A stretch of 64,000 nucleotides of DNA, from the NCBI RefSeq assembly GCF_006170445.1, contig NZ_VCNA01000001.1, positions 558,001 to 622,000 on the forward strand, given 5' to 3'. Below the pieces are notes generated by a model that ran no database searches, was not told where the DNA came from, and saw only the letters and a program-made list of their open reading frames with translations. The translations under genes were made by a program, and so were the position numbers. Positions 24,601 through 28,165 of the stretch are shown piece by piece. How positions within the stretch are numbered: the first letter of the stretch is position 1; the number at the start of each line of letters is the position of its first letter. Source of the DNA: Brevibacillus dissolubilis. Its GTDB lineage: Bacteria > Bacillota > Bacilli > Brevibacillales > Brevibacillaceae.

Positions 24601-25763
24601 TGATACGCGAACGCCGTCTGGAAGACCGGAGCGACACCAGAGTCAGAACCGAGATGCAACTTTCTTACCAATGAAGGGAACGGATAGCTGCGCGCCATCC
24701 CATCGATGACATCATTTTGCAGCGTCTTCAGATAGTGGTGAAAAGAAGTCCCGCTGTCAAGCTGACTGCGTACCGGCACCATGTTGATGCACAATCCGAT
24801 TACTTTTTCAAAACGCTTTTCGTTCCGCTGGTTCACAGGCATGCCGACCACGATGTCTTTCTGGCCGGAATATCTGTGCAGCAAAATATGAAACACGGCG
24901 AGCAGTACCGTCCATGCGTATGCTCTCTCTTTGCCTGCGAATGTTTTCAGCCGCTCGACTTGGGTCAGGTCAATATGTTGACTCCAGGTATGCCCGGCTG
25001 TCTCCCCACGCGCAGATGAACGGGCTTTGTCCAGCGGCAGGTTGAGCACAGGCAAGGGCTGTGCAAGCTTCTCCTGCCAATAAGCCAGACTGGCATCGCC
25101 ATTCATCTCGATCAAGGCTTGCTCTCTTGCTACGTACTCCAAATAGGTCGCATCAACTGCCACGAGTTGTGGTTCGCGCCCGTTCAGATAAGCCTCATAC
25201 GCATCAAACAGCGTCTCCAGCAGGACAGGTACAGAGCCACCGTCAAAAATAATGTGATGAATCGTGATAAGAACGATACTTTCTCTGTCAGCGGTTTGAA
25301 AGACCGAGACCCGGAAAAGCGGCCCCTTTTCCAAGTCAAACGGTTCTTTCACCCGGCGGCGGATATGGGCAATCAGGTCTGAATCTGACGATGAGGAACA
25401 ATCCTCGATCGTCAGATTCAGGGATGTATGTGCGGATTCAACCTGATACGGAACCGCATCATCCATCATGAAGACTGCCTTTAGAATCGGATACTGGTCG
25501 GTAAGGAAATGACACGCCTTCGTAAAGCATGACAGATCCAGACCCGTGACCCTAAAACATAACGGAACATTGTAGGCCGTTGATGCTGTGTTGGATTTCT
25601 GGATCGCCCAAAGACCTTTTTGCCCTTCCGTAAGCGGTTGTCTCTTGCTTTGCTGCTGGAGCCGCTGAATCTGTAGCTGCTGTAGGTTCTGTTTTAATGC
25701 GGACTTGTCCAACGTGCCGTCCTTGTAGTTGGCAATAAGCTCGCTAATCTTGCCAATATCCAT
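2967..25763 (-). CDS. Giant hybrid trans-AT PKS/NRPS (about 7,598 aa)
   Basis: A cytosolic megasynthase with six modules in order: C-A-PCP; KS-DH-KR-cMT-ACP-ACP; KS-ACP; C-A-PCP (glycine code); KS-KR-ACP; and KS-methyltransferase-alpha/beta hydrolase. All four KS domains have Cys, HGTGT and NIGH motifs. The two that follow PCPs carry NCSSS around the active Cys, as KSs accepting aminoacyl chains often do. There is no AT and no thioesterase. The frame is also open from a GTG at 25772, but AAGGAG is only 2 nt before that GTG and 11 nt before the ATG at 25763, so the ATG is preferred. The gene starts 19 nt after the upstream PKS stop and is followed after 23 nt by the next PKS, so it belongs to the same operon. 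The final module has no ACP of its own. Single-residue sequencing errors could hide in so long a frame, but no break is visible. Confidence 0.95.
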   Translation of the reverse strand: MDIGKISELIANYKDGTLDKSALKQNLQQLQIQRLQQQSKRQPLTEGQKGLWAIQKSNTASTAYNVPLCFRVTGLDLSCFTKACHFLTDQYPILKAVFMMDDAVPYQVESAHTSLNLTIEDCSSSSDSDLIAHIRRRVKEPFDLEKGPLFRVSVFQTADRESIVLITIHHIIFDGGSVPVLLETLFDAYEAYLNGREPQLVAVDATYLEYVAREQALIEMNGDASLAYWQEKLAQPLPVLNLPLDKARSSARGETAGHTWSQHIDLTQVERLKTFAGKERAYAWTVLLAVFHILLHRYSGQKDIVVGMPVNQRNEKRFEKVIGLCINMVPVRSQLDSGTSFHHYLKTLQNDVIDGMARSYPFPSLVRKLHLGSDSGVAPVFQTAFAYQDVLDSLSQNERGFVLLDEIHQEGEYEITLEVMNKPDGMLLNWKYDASVFELSTIKRMGEHFSNILDHVLADASVTIRDISLLSPDGKDLLLHGWNSTQADYPQEECIHQLFERKAASKPQEIAVITETGVVSYAELNQQADALAAYLSRNGIRRGDLVAVCVERSLEMLVALLGILKAGGAYVPIDPKTPSERVGHILEDSNVSIVLTHPKTTAYVKDALKQGGKGPTGIHLVDLDERRKQIFNSKQERVVSTSDVDIDSPAYVIYTSGTTGRPKGVCVTHRSILNTLYFLEQEYPVGKEDRYLLKTNYAFDVSISELFGWFVGNGSLVIAPPGVEQSPSRLVDCVRRYGITHINFIPSMLSLFFEAAKELYARGEGRSLKYIMVAGEAFPKELAQKCVSLFEGARVENIYGPTEASIYAAYFSCTNSKQDDKSIPIGRPIANTKLYILDQESNGLAPIGVPGELCIAGVGLAQGYLNKEELTNKVFVENPVVPGERIYRTGDLARWRSDGVIEYMGRLDFQVKVRGFRIELDEIEYHLASHDHVKECAVIVRGQGDAAQLVAYYVPMMTGVKTTQADPHDLKNYLAGKMPSYMVPDFMVELERLPLTPNGKLDRKDLMNRKITLHKKPQQSVDGDVIQTRVLRIWKEVLKIEDLEPTDAFFEVGGNSLLAITLAEKISLEFNQIFDSTDLFTYTNVDAISKYLAETGSVPVTSAEETEAPDAQSDEDPSHPDYYSESAAIIGISCHFPGARDYHEFWNNLMDGKNSVTIFDEHTLQQAGLPRDVLENPNFVPISAGLEGKELFDGEFFKLSPNHVAYMDPQFRQLLMHAWKAVEDAGYYHKDIPNTGVYITAANHNYGALHEDGFRTQEVTEDPEQYLSWVLSQTGSISSMISYQLGFNGQSVSVHSNCSSSLSALDLAFRALMSGQIDYALVAAGAISHIDTKGYVYQQGLNFSSDGRIKTFDASADGMIAGEGVGAILIRRATDAIESNDHIYGLLRGIATNTDGGDASGFYSPSTHGQGRVIQKVIEQTNVSPDTITYVEAHGTGTKLGDPVEFKALTDVYRRYTPRTAYCGIGSLKPNIGHLDTAAGLAGCIKVALALHNKQIPPTINFSTPNPKIKVEQSPFYIVQDAMEWSAAGQPRRAALSSIGLGGTNAHAIFEEYVDVEHRENTYEGATSGNHNELYVLPMSAREQSTLHDYVKAMHAYVQTVASGHDDASASRLLGDIAYTFQTGRAPMKYRVAFVVRNLEELLEGMGHYLNGEQSPLYVTGMRESNGNQALDEQRVSHLMIKDDTSELARAWASGLNLDWAKYYQGNGYQPQRLSLPTYPFKLKEYKWPRRRAQVQMEGPVETAIAAHTDSIPSNDSITDNGSIHPLVHQNVSSFDQIKYRSVFTGREFFLADHIVAGQVLMPAVAVLEMARAAVCNAMAMQCEDGTAPYMKLKNVSWVRPILIPDTGKVVEIELVRANTASTNDDRIKFNIVSVENHESVSHAEGEVIVGSRGHEQASTVDWKTLIAHASKPGIEKEVCYDYIKLAGVNYGEAFQVIDAVHRGNQAGAGYAVAELALPDGLLSAGNQYVLHPSMLDGAIQGMIGLLSDAEVTSMKRGDASLFQTEGTMVPFSMNSIEIYHGCKERMYSLVRDADPAKKTTSSKLLDIDLIDENGVVCVSMRGVRYRKLSGTSTVAETVPQPNSSMPQSSKQHTIIPVWMPVDVATEAVSSSNQAATDVEDALVFDACGTFYDQISAFHHTCRHLLINPDDTIESLQRKIEAQQVGHMIWVAPAPVASDTQTYGKGLIEEQESGMLHLFRLMKATLRAGYGVKKLRWTIITRSTQKIKATDRVNPAHAGVHGLIGSMAKEYAHWDVRLVDIPSDTPVMLDKIFSLPRSTQGKTLGLRNGEWFTQQLETIDTLTMRTTTPVYRRRGVYVIIGGAGGVGELWTRYMIEQHQASVVWIGRRPVDQRIKEQLQTLSALARTHGANAPTYLSADACDQTELTHAYEKIKEIYPSINGVVHSAIVLADKSLANMDEARFRSATSVKVDASVNMVEVFSREKLDFLLFFSSIETFVREAGQANYAAGCTFIDSFAQAMGTDAGTAGGKPLVKTMNWGYWGTVGIVSDSFYQDRMTALGVGSLDANESMAQLERFMSSPYSQIALVHTLKDTALARLGISGNSRQLDVTIPNVLEGHDVWRNVGGNTEQIHTLSELLPAQSMHDLTLHLVCAILKEMSGNSRAGDTRLDLAYLYQLLPSKLHRWLDECKRQLLENGFAKQGSGGHLILDANLELSTNKLWNRWNTEKHEWVRTKQLTSQVRLVEACLTDLQDVLLGKKKATDIIFPNSSMEALDGIYKGSPIVDYYNKELSKVVCNVIKARLTDDPNARIRILEVGAGTGGTTATVLPDLKPYADSIDEYCYTDISKAFLIHAEDTFADGNPYLKTSILNIEEKPTAQGFVEGYYDVVISTNALHATSDIRNTMRNIKSVMKTNGVVVLNEMCSNTILAHVTFGLLDGWWLYRDAEIRIPGSPGLTGEAWIDILTELGYMYATLPDPQSKGLGQQVIVAASNGVISDSAAHVPLFVPAEEKAEEAGAERFIQAAPVSASRTVAPVAVPASNVSNVSSNRSKVKLTESAHTYLKKIISEALKVPESELEVDRNLDEYGLDSILVVKINNALAEWFDGLDSSLLFEQKCISALVDYLLSERPAELQAMAGISEISTDATVAEAAVITEVATMTEDTIVAKEQIVSESELRKACANYLKVIIGKALKVDTAELDDDRSLFEYGLDSILVIKINNALSSDFNEIDSNLVFDNPTVSELVEYFVSTRRSESIEALGIASSAPVTAGSTSGDKPAGSHSILAESVTQPDIAIVGLNVRMPGAATMHEFWENIANGKNGITPFPADRWWYDDTPIENRHGGFLEEVGCFDAPFFGITDQDAKMMDPQERVFIESVYGAIQDAGYTPQNLAETRKIGVFVGVMNATYNQRAAYSSIANRTSYLFDFQGTSLAVDTACSSALTAIHLAMESIRRGENECAIAGGVNLLLNLEHFKLLSDLNMTTSGQACKPFSEHADGFLASEGVGAVVLRPLDQALKNGDHIYGIIKGSAVNANGRSNKYNVPNSKAQVEVITEALKNAKIDPSAVSYIEAHGTGTTLGDSIEVSALKRAFQSGSDHSARCAIGSVKSNIGHSESASGMASLAKVLMQIKHRKLAPSINCEELNSGIVFTNSPFYVQRELSDWLPAVQKEGETARIAGISSFGAGGSNAHLIVKEYQTKSDSLSVSRMNQTATPVLIPLSARSVDRLGAVVRELADYLPACDYSLEDIAYTLQVGREQLEARILFVASTVEELVTKLRATLTNGLSDAVMISQVDQLAREYARDGAAQAMARTAMESGDDAWITSHWLGGYPVPWEMLYRSVRPRRVSLPTYPFQKIFYWETEPPKGTTIRKSEAFIEMKPPASQQNSDDPAGHVRLAEAPLNPIMQDNAGPKDERNPNDVIQQFLVDAIQEQTSVTVQPSQYDTSFMDLGLPSKAIIRMTQLIRKHIDPLFESAVMFECTTIHELTAYLSERCPDPDGILQLAATADVDTLHEQLHEQKQQPASQAQMTEQAVYPLSASQQGIWALQKAFPESSSYHVPMCFRVSRLNREALHKAYQYTLTQHPVLHAVVREMNGKLAMVEYAGITPIITEANLTHLNHADALEYLRQEARQPFHLEEGPLCRLSVYHTSEHEALVLLNVHHIVFDGQSAIVLMKTLFSAYEAVAGGGALPSLLPLACYRDFVKKEQQLVASEEGANRLQYWREQLHDAPVPLELYTDHPRTDTYLDAKGATYTHSLSGEVNRGIAQVARSLNVYPSTVFMAMLHVLLHVYSQQRDIVVGMPVNGREEQMDEHVIGNFVNMVPVRARIDDQERLDAFCKNLQRTVIRAVSNSYPFPLLVRELGIPTDAGGAPLFSIAYMYQDWIDAESTESKTFTYVEGIHQEGEYELVLEVLEPSRQDQSYTLNWKYNADLYDAESISRLNGHYLNLIHSLIECPDQRMDAVSVMSAAEAELVLHTWNDTATDYPREKGVHELFISKAQEVPEATALIYGNTEVTYAELNDRSDALAAGLQRLGVGPNQFVAIYMDRSIELVVGLLGILKAGAAYIPLDPEYPEERVIHILSDSGAGIILTRSSLVANLQSVIGNLDSDSASVKPAVIEIDEYAAQNNNQAANMPKPMVSSSVVTSDTLAYAIYTSGSTGKPKGVMIHHQALTNFLCSMAKNPGLCADDTMLAVTTHCFDIAALELFLPLIQGATCHICDSATTKNGDALKALIEKVRPTIMQATPSTWSMLFHCGWRNAEKLKILCGGEAMSESLRKQICDTGSLAWNMYGPTETTVWSTVNRVSAEGPITIGRPIANTQIYILNDQGYPNPAGVPGELCIAGDGVSKGYVNRPDLNAEKFIDHPMVPNGNIYRTGDLARWKADGTIEYLGRIDSQVKIRGHRIELGEIEAQLMRHPAIAQCVVVDKVLGEEKQLVAYFIRQSSAAASTHADAADLRIHLAKTLPGYMVPAHFIELDQLPQTPNGKIDRGTLKRRPITRRPASDSQPAQADRHDEKSVLAIWQEVLGVHDLRADEGFFEVGGSSVSAAIVANKISQAFHVPFSVTDMFKYPKAQDIAAYLRQAGNRAEDRAAWVRDGVDKPVQKELNQHDSLPEYYKSSVAIIGMSCQVPGAENHRQFWDNLVNGVESVRFYSPDELKEMNVDPDIINHERFVPVQSTIEGKGEFDADFFKVSAKDAEVFDPQLRLLLGNSWKAIEDAGYMPSDVSDAAVYMSTSNSHYQSVLTRDHDQKDSEALVNFLLSQMGTIPTMISYKLGLKGPSLFIHTNCSSSLAGLSVAFNAIQSKQCTHALVGGAAVYAASGVGYLYEEGLSLSSDGHCKPFDASADGMIGGEGVVVLLLKDAEAAVRDNDNIYAIIRGIGMNNDGNDKTGFYAPSVSGQSDVITQVLESTQIHPETISYVEAHGTGTKLGDPVELSALTDAYRKYTNQNQYCAIGSVKSNIGHLDSAAGLAGCMKAALVLRNGVVPPSIHYRQPNPNIPFEKSPFYVADRVIPLEQHTQPLRAALSSFGIGGTNVHAILEAPLPQHMRARKNRDFETSFIVPLSAQKPENLKQYAADLRSFLLSPVGTEIGLDSIAYTLQTGRVAMQYRTVLVVQDATELIEALQSFIEGKQDHRCFTGEADNSNGVSSLISDEEEQAFLLNRWMQTGNVAKIAKWWATGGHVQWSLLYGQQRPARVSVPTYPFSKQYYWITDDQNKPEKRVSHVSSAHPAQSVLSVPSASDGYSVMTFEESWEPSPIEVLHTDECKTVICFWNEPASRDVFADYLMEHAPALEVIYVGKGDAFQKISDTYYLADSDDPDALLHLFDTLNKNLTDVCSVVYMWPVGENRALADVSYVIGMIQSIARSSLLVSDIIVAGTYGDSVERASLDSLIGIERSIKQVLLDTTVRVLMSRDSADAGYWAQIVSQELYSSQRTSALYIDGVRHTHVVRPITIDRDPGTASVLRTNGTYVVTGGSGGLGKKLTEWLVTSHDARVILIGRSDVDVTSAEWIKRLGDKSDRITYWRADVTDVEALRARYEADQKQNPPVHGVFHLAGVAEKALLTDKSLGDADKVLSPKTYGTLAIEQVFGAESLDFICHFSSIASILGDFGSCDYAVANRFQSSLARARRAEGTQPPYHVYAISWPLLEDGGLGALARKGKDKQSLEMYLASSAQKPLDFTNMTRLLSGVLQSECANPVVLYVKEGKAEHVLGEYLAATSRLNQVALGHVIPSDVATSDVMRSQVTASDVIPSHVTPSTTAQADNLTAAALTDRSIRIMVTSIVKEIVQSVLHVKEEKLELTKSFSDIGFDSIRLAQFARELTNRFGVKILPSVFFDYTTLSELLGYLLDKHYSQIAALLQQESQRELQQAPQPESQQEMQQEPSQQANASQHSDQPATEDDLIAIIGMSGLFPEADSVEQFWQNLVDGRDSVKEIPPSRFDVNAYYSKEATPTTTDCKWMGYIDQVAEFDPPFFEISPREARTMDPRQRHLLQESWKALEDAGVGPDELARSTVGVFVGVEQGDYHLVSEGGAITSNNDAILASRLSYFLNLSGPVLAMNTACSSGLVAIHQACASLRQGECDIAIVSAANFILSPESFVAMSQAGMLSKTGKCRTFDESADGMVPGEAVTVLVLKRMSQAERDGNSIYSLIVGSGINYDGKTNGITAPSGHAQQALISSIHQKYNIHPADIGHIVTHGTGTRLGDPVEVNALASAFGEAGAGEQAKWCALTSTKTNIGHTFAASGLVSLIALSESIRHGLIPPSLHCEHDSDYINWDDSPFYVNKALKKWPYSGNRTRMGAVSAFGMSGTNAHVVIREYVPKTYVAPTPAPGYLLVLSAKTQEALHKRIASMIEMFEREDISPAMLARISDTLITGQHHFRHRCAIVVTSAREALDLWRGVLNGALVGRTYSGLVGRDFTAEPLVTQEVASKSRQLIEAGIGPEAYLQCLTDLAQRYSEGYDLSWQKQDKQAVAKGIALPPYPFAAKRYWFDENQDGEPVNTASKPDSLPAESGAKVDVVQTSEIVQGRTNQYVTKFQSEHSEQEAKKEGKISLVPLDRFTNVTHVPATHANRATPIALSTLTPAASEPTFTESSMPHHTETNERVLKEHDVLEDLKIAADIGFNGMIPTLNRTGVMCEYLIPYSSDFAEYAGICGGEVLDLGCAYGVATIAALEKGARVFAMDLEQKHLDILEQRIDEKFRERLSLKQGKLPDVDFEDGRFNAIHASRVIHFLSPEEVRLTLSKMYRWLKPGGKIFLSTDSPYFGYWQSKAPEYEERKRKGDPWPCFIENVYEHFDPADVVGGPSLINALDPEVFERECLAAGFMVEKCGFFSSVGVDRRAQHAPEEGMEHVGIIAQKPVLIDPQGPGFNSRHTVLSHDGVPISYEVTGSGSEWLVLVHGLGCNSSFWAKQVEYFSNKYRVVNIELAGHGNSGGNREKWTIEAYAHDVASVINQLGLTSVVLVGHSLGGPVIVEAQHHIRSRVIGLIGVDTLHNVAPKPMTDEQLEMYLDSYFNGGAETKDMFLPDADPALIRLVDSVRESVGQEVLQESFREMVIHMPSVSGKLHAPLTLINSSSWVPTNLHVAKRYGIHVESIENVGHFSMLEAPGMLNHLIEKAIATYMSSVTQ
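6780..10515 (-). other. Module KS-KR-ACP
   Basis: The KS has HTNCSSS (Cys near residue 5254), EAHGTGT and NIGHLDS. The KR has TGGSGGLG near residue 5941 and a Tyr in SCDYAVAN. The ACP has GFDSIRL near residue 6278. The KR-ACP linker contains six copies of a five-residue repeat (DNA 7086-7175), and the ACP-KS linker is glutamine-rich. The predicted product is a beta-hydroxy intermediate built on the glycine unit. Confidence 0.87.
7086..7175. repeat. Six tandem 15-bp units in the KR-ACP linker
   Basis: On the minus strand six consecutive 15-bp units encode HVIPS, DVATS, DVMRS, QVTAS, DVIPS and HVTPS. They lie between the ketoreductase and ACP of the KS-KR-ACP module. The units keep reading frame and look like a slippage-expanded flexible linker. 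Confidence 0.85.
10610..13780 (-). other. Module C-A-PCP, predicted glycine
   Basis: The condensation domain has HHIVFDG near residue 4128. The adenylation domain (about residues 4480-4910) gives the pocket residues D,I,L,Q,L,G,M,V,W and Lys, a close match to the glycine code known from trans-AT PKS/NRPS hybrids. The PCP has GGSSV near residue 5011. The following KS begins only about 70 residues later. Confidence 0.88.
13900..16010 (-). other. Module KS-ACP without reductive domains
   Basis: The KS has DTACSSA (Cys near residue 3398), EAHGTGT and NIGHSES, so the catalytic residues are intact. After the post-KS region (PTYPFQ...) there is only an ACP with GLPSKA (Ser near residue 3914). The next module starts with a condensation domain. 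The same KS-ACP-then-C arrangement occurs at the end of the upstream PKS. It should either deliver a beta-keto acyl group or be silent. Confidence 0.85.
16120..22400 (-). other. Module KS-DH-KR-cMT-ACP-ACP
   Basis: The KS (active Cys in HSNCSSS near residue 1298) elongates the aminoacyl chain. The DH has canonical HIVAGQVLMP (HxxxGxxxxP) and DGAIQ (DxxxQ) motifs, so it should be active. The KR has GGAGGVGE and a Tyr in QANYAAG. The C-methyltransferase has the SAM motif LEVGAGTGG near residue 2776. Two similar ACPs follow (GLDSILV twice, near residues 3051 and 3171); neither has the beta-branch Trp. The predicted outcome is an alpha-methyl, alpha,beta-unsaturated unit. Confidence 0.88.
22450..25763 (-). 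other. Module C-A-PCP (amino acid unassigned)
   Basis: The condensation domain has an intact HHIIFDG motif near residue 171. The adenylation domain (about residues 510-955) has the core YTSGTTGRPKG and YGPTE motifs. The PCP serine lies in GGNSL near residue 1057. Aligning by eye to the phenylalanine-activating domain of gramicidin synthase gives pocket residues D,V,S,N,M,A,I,I,Y plus the invariant Lys. I do not recognise this code, so the substrate is left open. The C domain would condense the amino acid with the chain from the preceding KS-ACP module of the 6,256-residue PKS. Confidence 0.85.
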
Positions 25764-25782
25764 TTGAGACACAACTCCTTAC

Positions 25783-28165
25783 TCAGTCTAGTAACGGTAA
25801 CACTTCGTCAATATCAAGGAAGCCATTCTCTAACTCTTGCAATGCATCCAGCAGCCTCTGGTCTTGTGACTGTACGTCATGACCGTTCCGAGCTTTGGCC
25901 GCTTGTTTGCTTGATTTATTTTCATCGTGCTGTATGACAAGCAGGTTATCTAATGCTGATGGATAGGACTCGGTGAAGAATGCCGCTAATTCGGACACGG
26001 TTGTATACGTGAACAATCGGCTCGGCAGAATCTTCGGATCGATCTTCTCGGCAATTTCGGTTGTCATGCTTACGATGGCCGCAGAGGATAAGCCCATTTC
26101 AAAGAAGCCGTCATCGACTCTGACAGAACCGACTGGGATCTCCAGCGCATCAGAGACGAGTTTCCGGCAAAATAGGATTGCTTTTTCACTTCGGCTTAAT
26201 GAAATTTGATCATACTGCCCTGCCTCTGCATCAGCCGTGCGAATGAATGATACCGTGTCTTCATTCGTTGTATGTTTGGCCTGTGGAACTTTTTGCTCCG
26301 TATCGTGTAGGGCAATGTGTGGCTCGCTGGCGGTCTCTTCTGGAGCAACGGTAATCCAATAGCTTTCCTTGGCAAATGGGTAGGTTGGGAGATGGAGACG
26401 CCCTGGAGAGTGGCTGTACAGCGCTTTCCAATTGATGGTGCAGCCCTTCACCCACAGCTCGGCGATTTTATCTAAGCGGCCTTTCTCCCGCCATTGGGAG
26501 AGCATCTGTGCCAGTTCTTCACCGTCGAATACCCCTGAACCACTGGATAGCTCGTCGCATTGTCCATACCAGGTGTTAGGCATCTGTGTCCGTCCTGACA
26601 GGAACTGTTGAAAACGGTCACGTACCTCATCCAGACTTGTGGCCCATGTAATAAAGCGCACTTTCAAAGCGACACGACCTGTCTGTAGGGTAAAGGCCAA
26701 GCGTGACAGTGTAACGGTATGATCGCTGTCCATAAAGTCAGCCAGTTTACGGATGTATGCAATCAGTGCTTCTTGCGTGTTAGCGGACACGGGGATCAGG
26801 ACACCTTGGGAGACGTCAACCGTATCAATCACGTCTGATGAGATATCTGTGCACACAGGTGCCTCTTCCAAGATGATGTGCGCGTTGGAACCTGTAGCAC
26901 CGATTGCACTTACTGCTGCCCTGCGCACGTTGCCTTTGCGGATTTTGTCTTCTGACCAATCGGTTACCTGATCAGGAAGATAAAAAGGTGATTCATCCAG
27001 CTCCAGATATGGATTCAGCTCGTTGCCGTGTAACGTATGCAGCAGCTTTTTATGATGCAGTTGCAGGATCGCTCTTGTGACTCCGCTAATCCCGGCTGCG
27101 GACTCCGCATGTCCGATAGTGGATTTGACCGAGCCTAGGGCGCAATAGCCTTTGCTCTGGGTATATTTCCGGTAGGCACTTGTCAACGCATCCACTTCGA
27201 TCGAATCGCCAAGCATTGTGCCTGTGCCATGTGCCTCCACATACCCGATGGTCTCTGGATCGATGCCCGCTTTATCTAAGCAATCCTTGATCACGGACGC
27301 CTGAGCGACCGGATTTGGGACATGCATGCCGCTTGATTTGCCGACATGATTGACCGCGCTAGACTTGATGACGGCATAGATCGCATCTTGATCAGCCAAG
27401 GCTTGGTCGAGCGGCTTAAGAATCACCACACCGACGCCTTCGGAGGATACATACCCGTCTCCCCCCACTCCAAAAGAACGGCAGCGTCCGTCACTGGAGT
27501 GCATATCCATCAGGCCGTAGCTTTGATACTTGCCCGGGTGCAGGGACAGATTCACCCCGCCCGCAATCGCCACCTGACTCTCACCGCTGTAGATGCTTTC
27601 GAGCGCCAAGTGAATCGCAGAAAGCGAAGAGGCGCATACCGTGTCAACCGCCATGGAAGGACCGTGGAAGTTACACACATACGATACGCGGTTGGCGATG
27701 GTCGATGTGCTGAGCGCCAGCGGAATCGTACGTCCGTTGCGGGATTCCTCACTCTGCAGCATCGCATAATCCTGATGCATCACACCGACGAACACGCCGA
27801 CCAACCGTCTGTTGTATTCTCCGATCGGGGTGACAAGGTTATCAGGGGTATAGCCTGCATTTTCGATCCCTTCCCAGCATACTTCCAGGAATTGCCGCTC
27901 CTGTGGGTCCATCTGGGCTGCTTCCTCTGGGGCAATACCGAAAAAGCCTGCATCAAAGCAATCCACATCGCTGATAAACCCGCCCCACTTGGACATCGGT
28001 CTGCCAGTGGGAGATGTCACACCGTCCAAACGGCTGTGATCCCAGCGAGTAGACGGAATCTCTGTGATACAATCGACGCCTTCATAGAGGTTTTTCCAAA
28101 ACTCTTCGAGATTGCCGGATTGGGGATATCGGCCTGCTATGCCGATCACTGCGACATCTTTGATA
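25783..28165 (-). other. Module KS-ACP plus C-terminal docking tail
   Basis: The KS has DTVCASS (Cys near residue 5636), EAHGTGT and TIGHAES. The only further domain is an ACP with MGLSSAA (Ser near residue 6156). About 60 residues of low-complexity linker lead to a short acidic/leucine-rich helix at the C terminus. This is a likely docking partner for the N terminus of the next protein, which starts with a similar short helical segment before its condensation domain. Confidence 0.83.
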
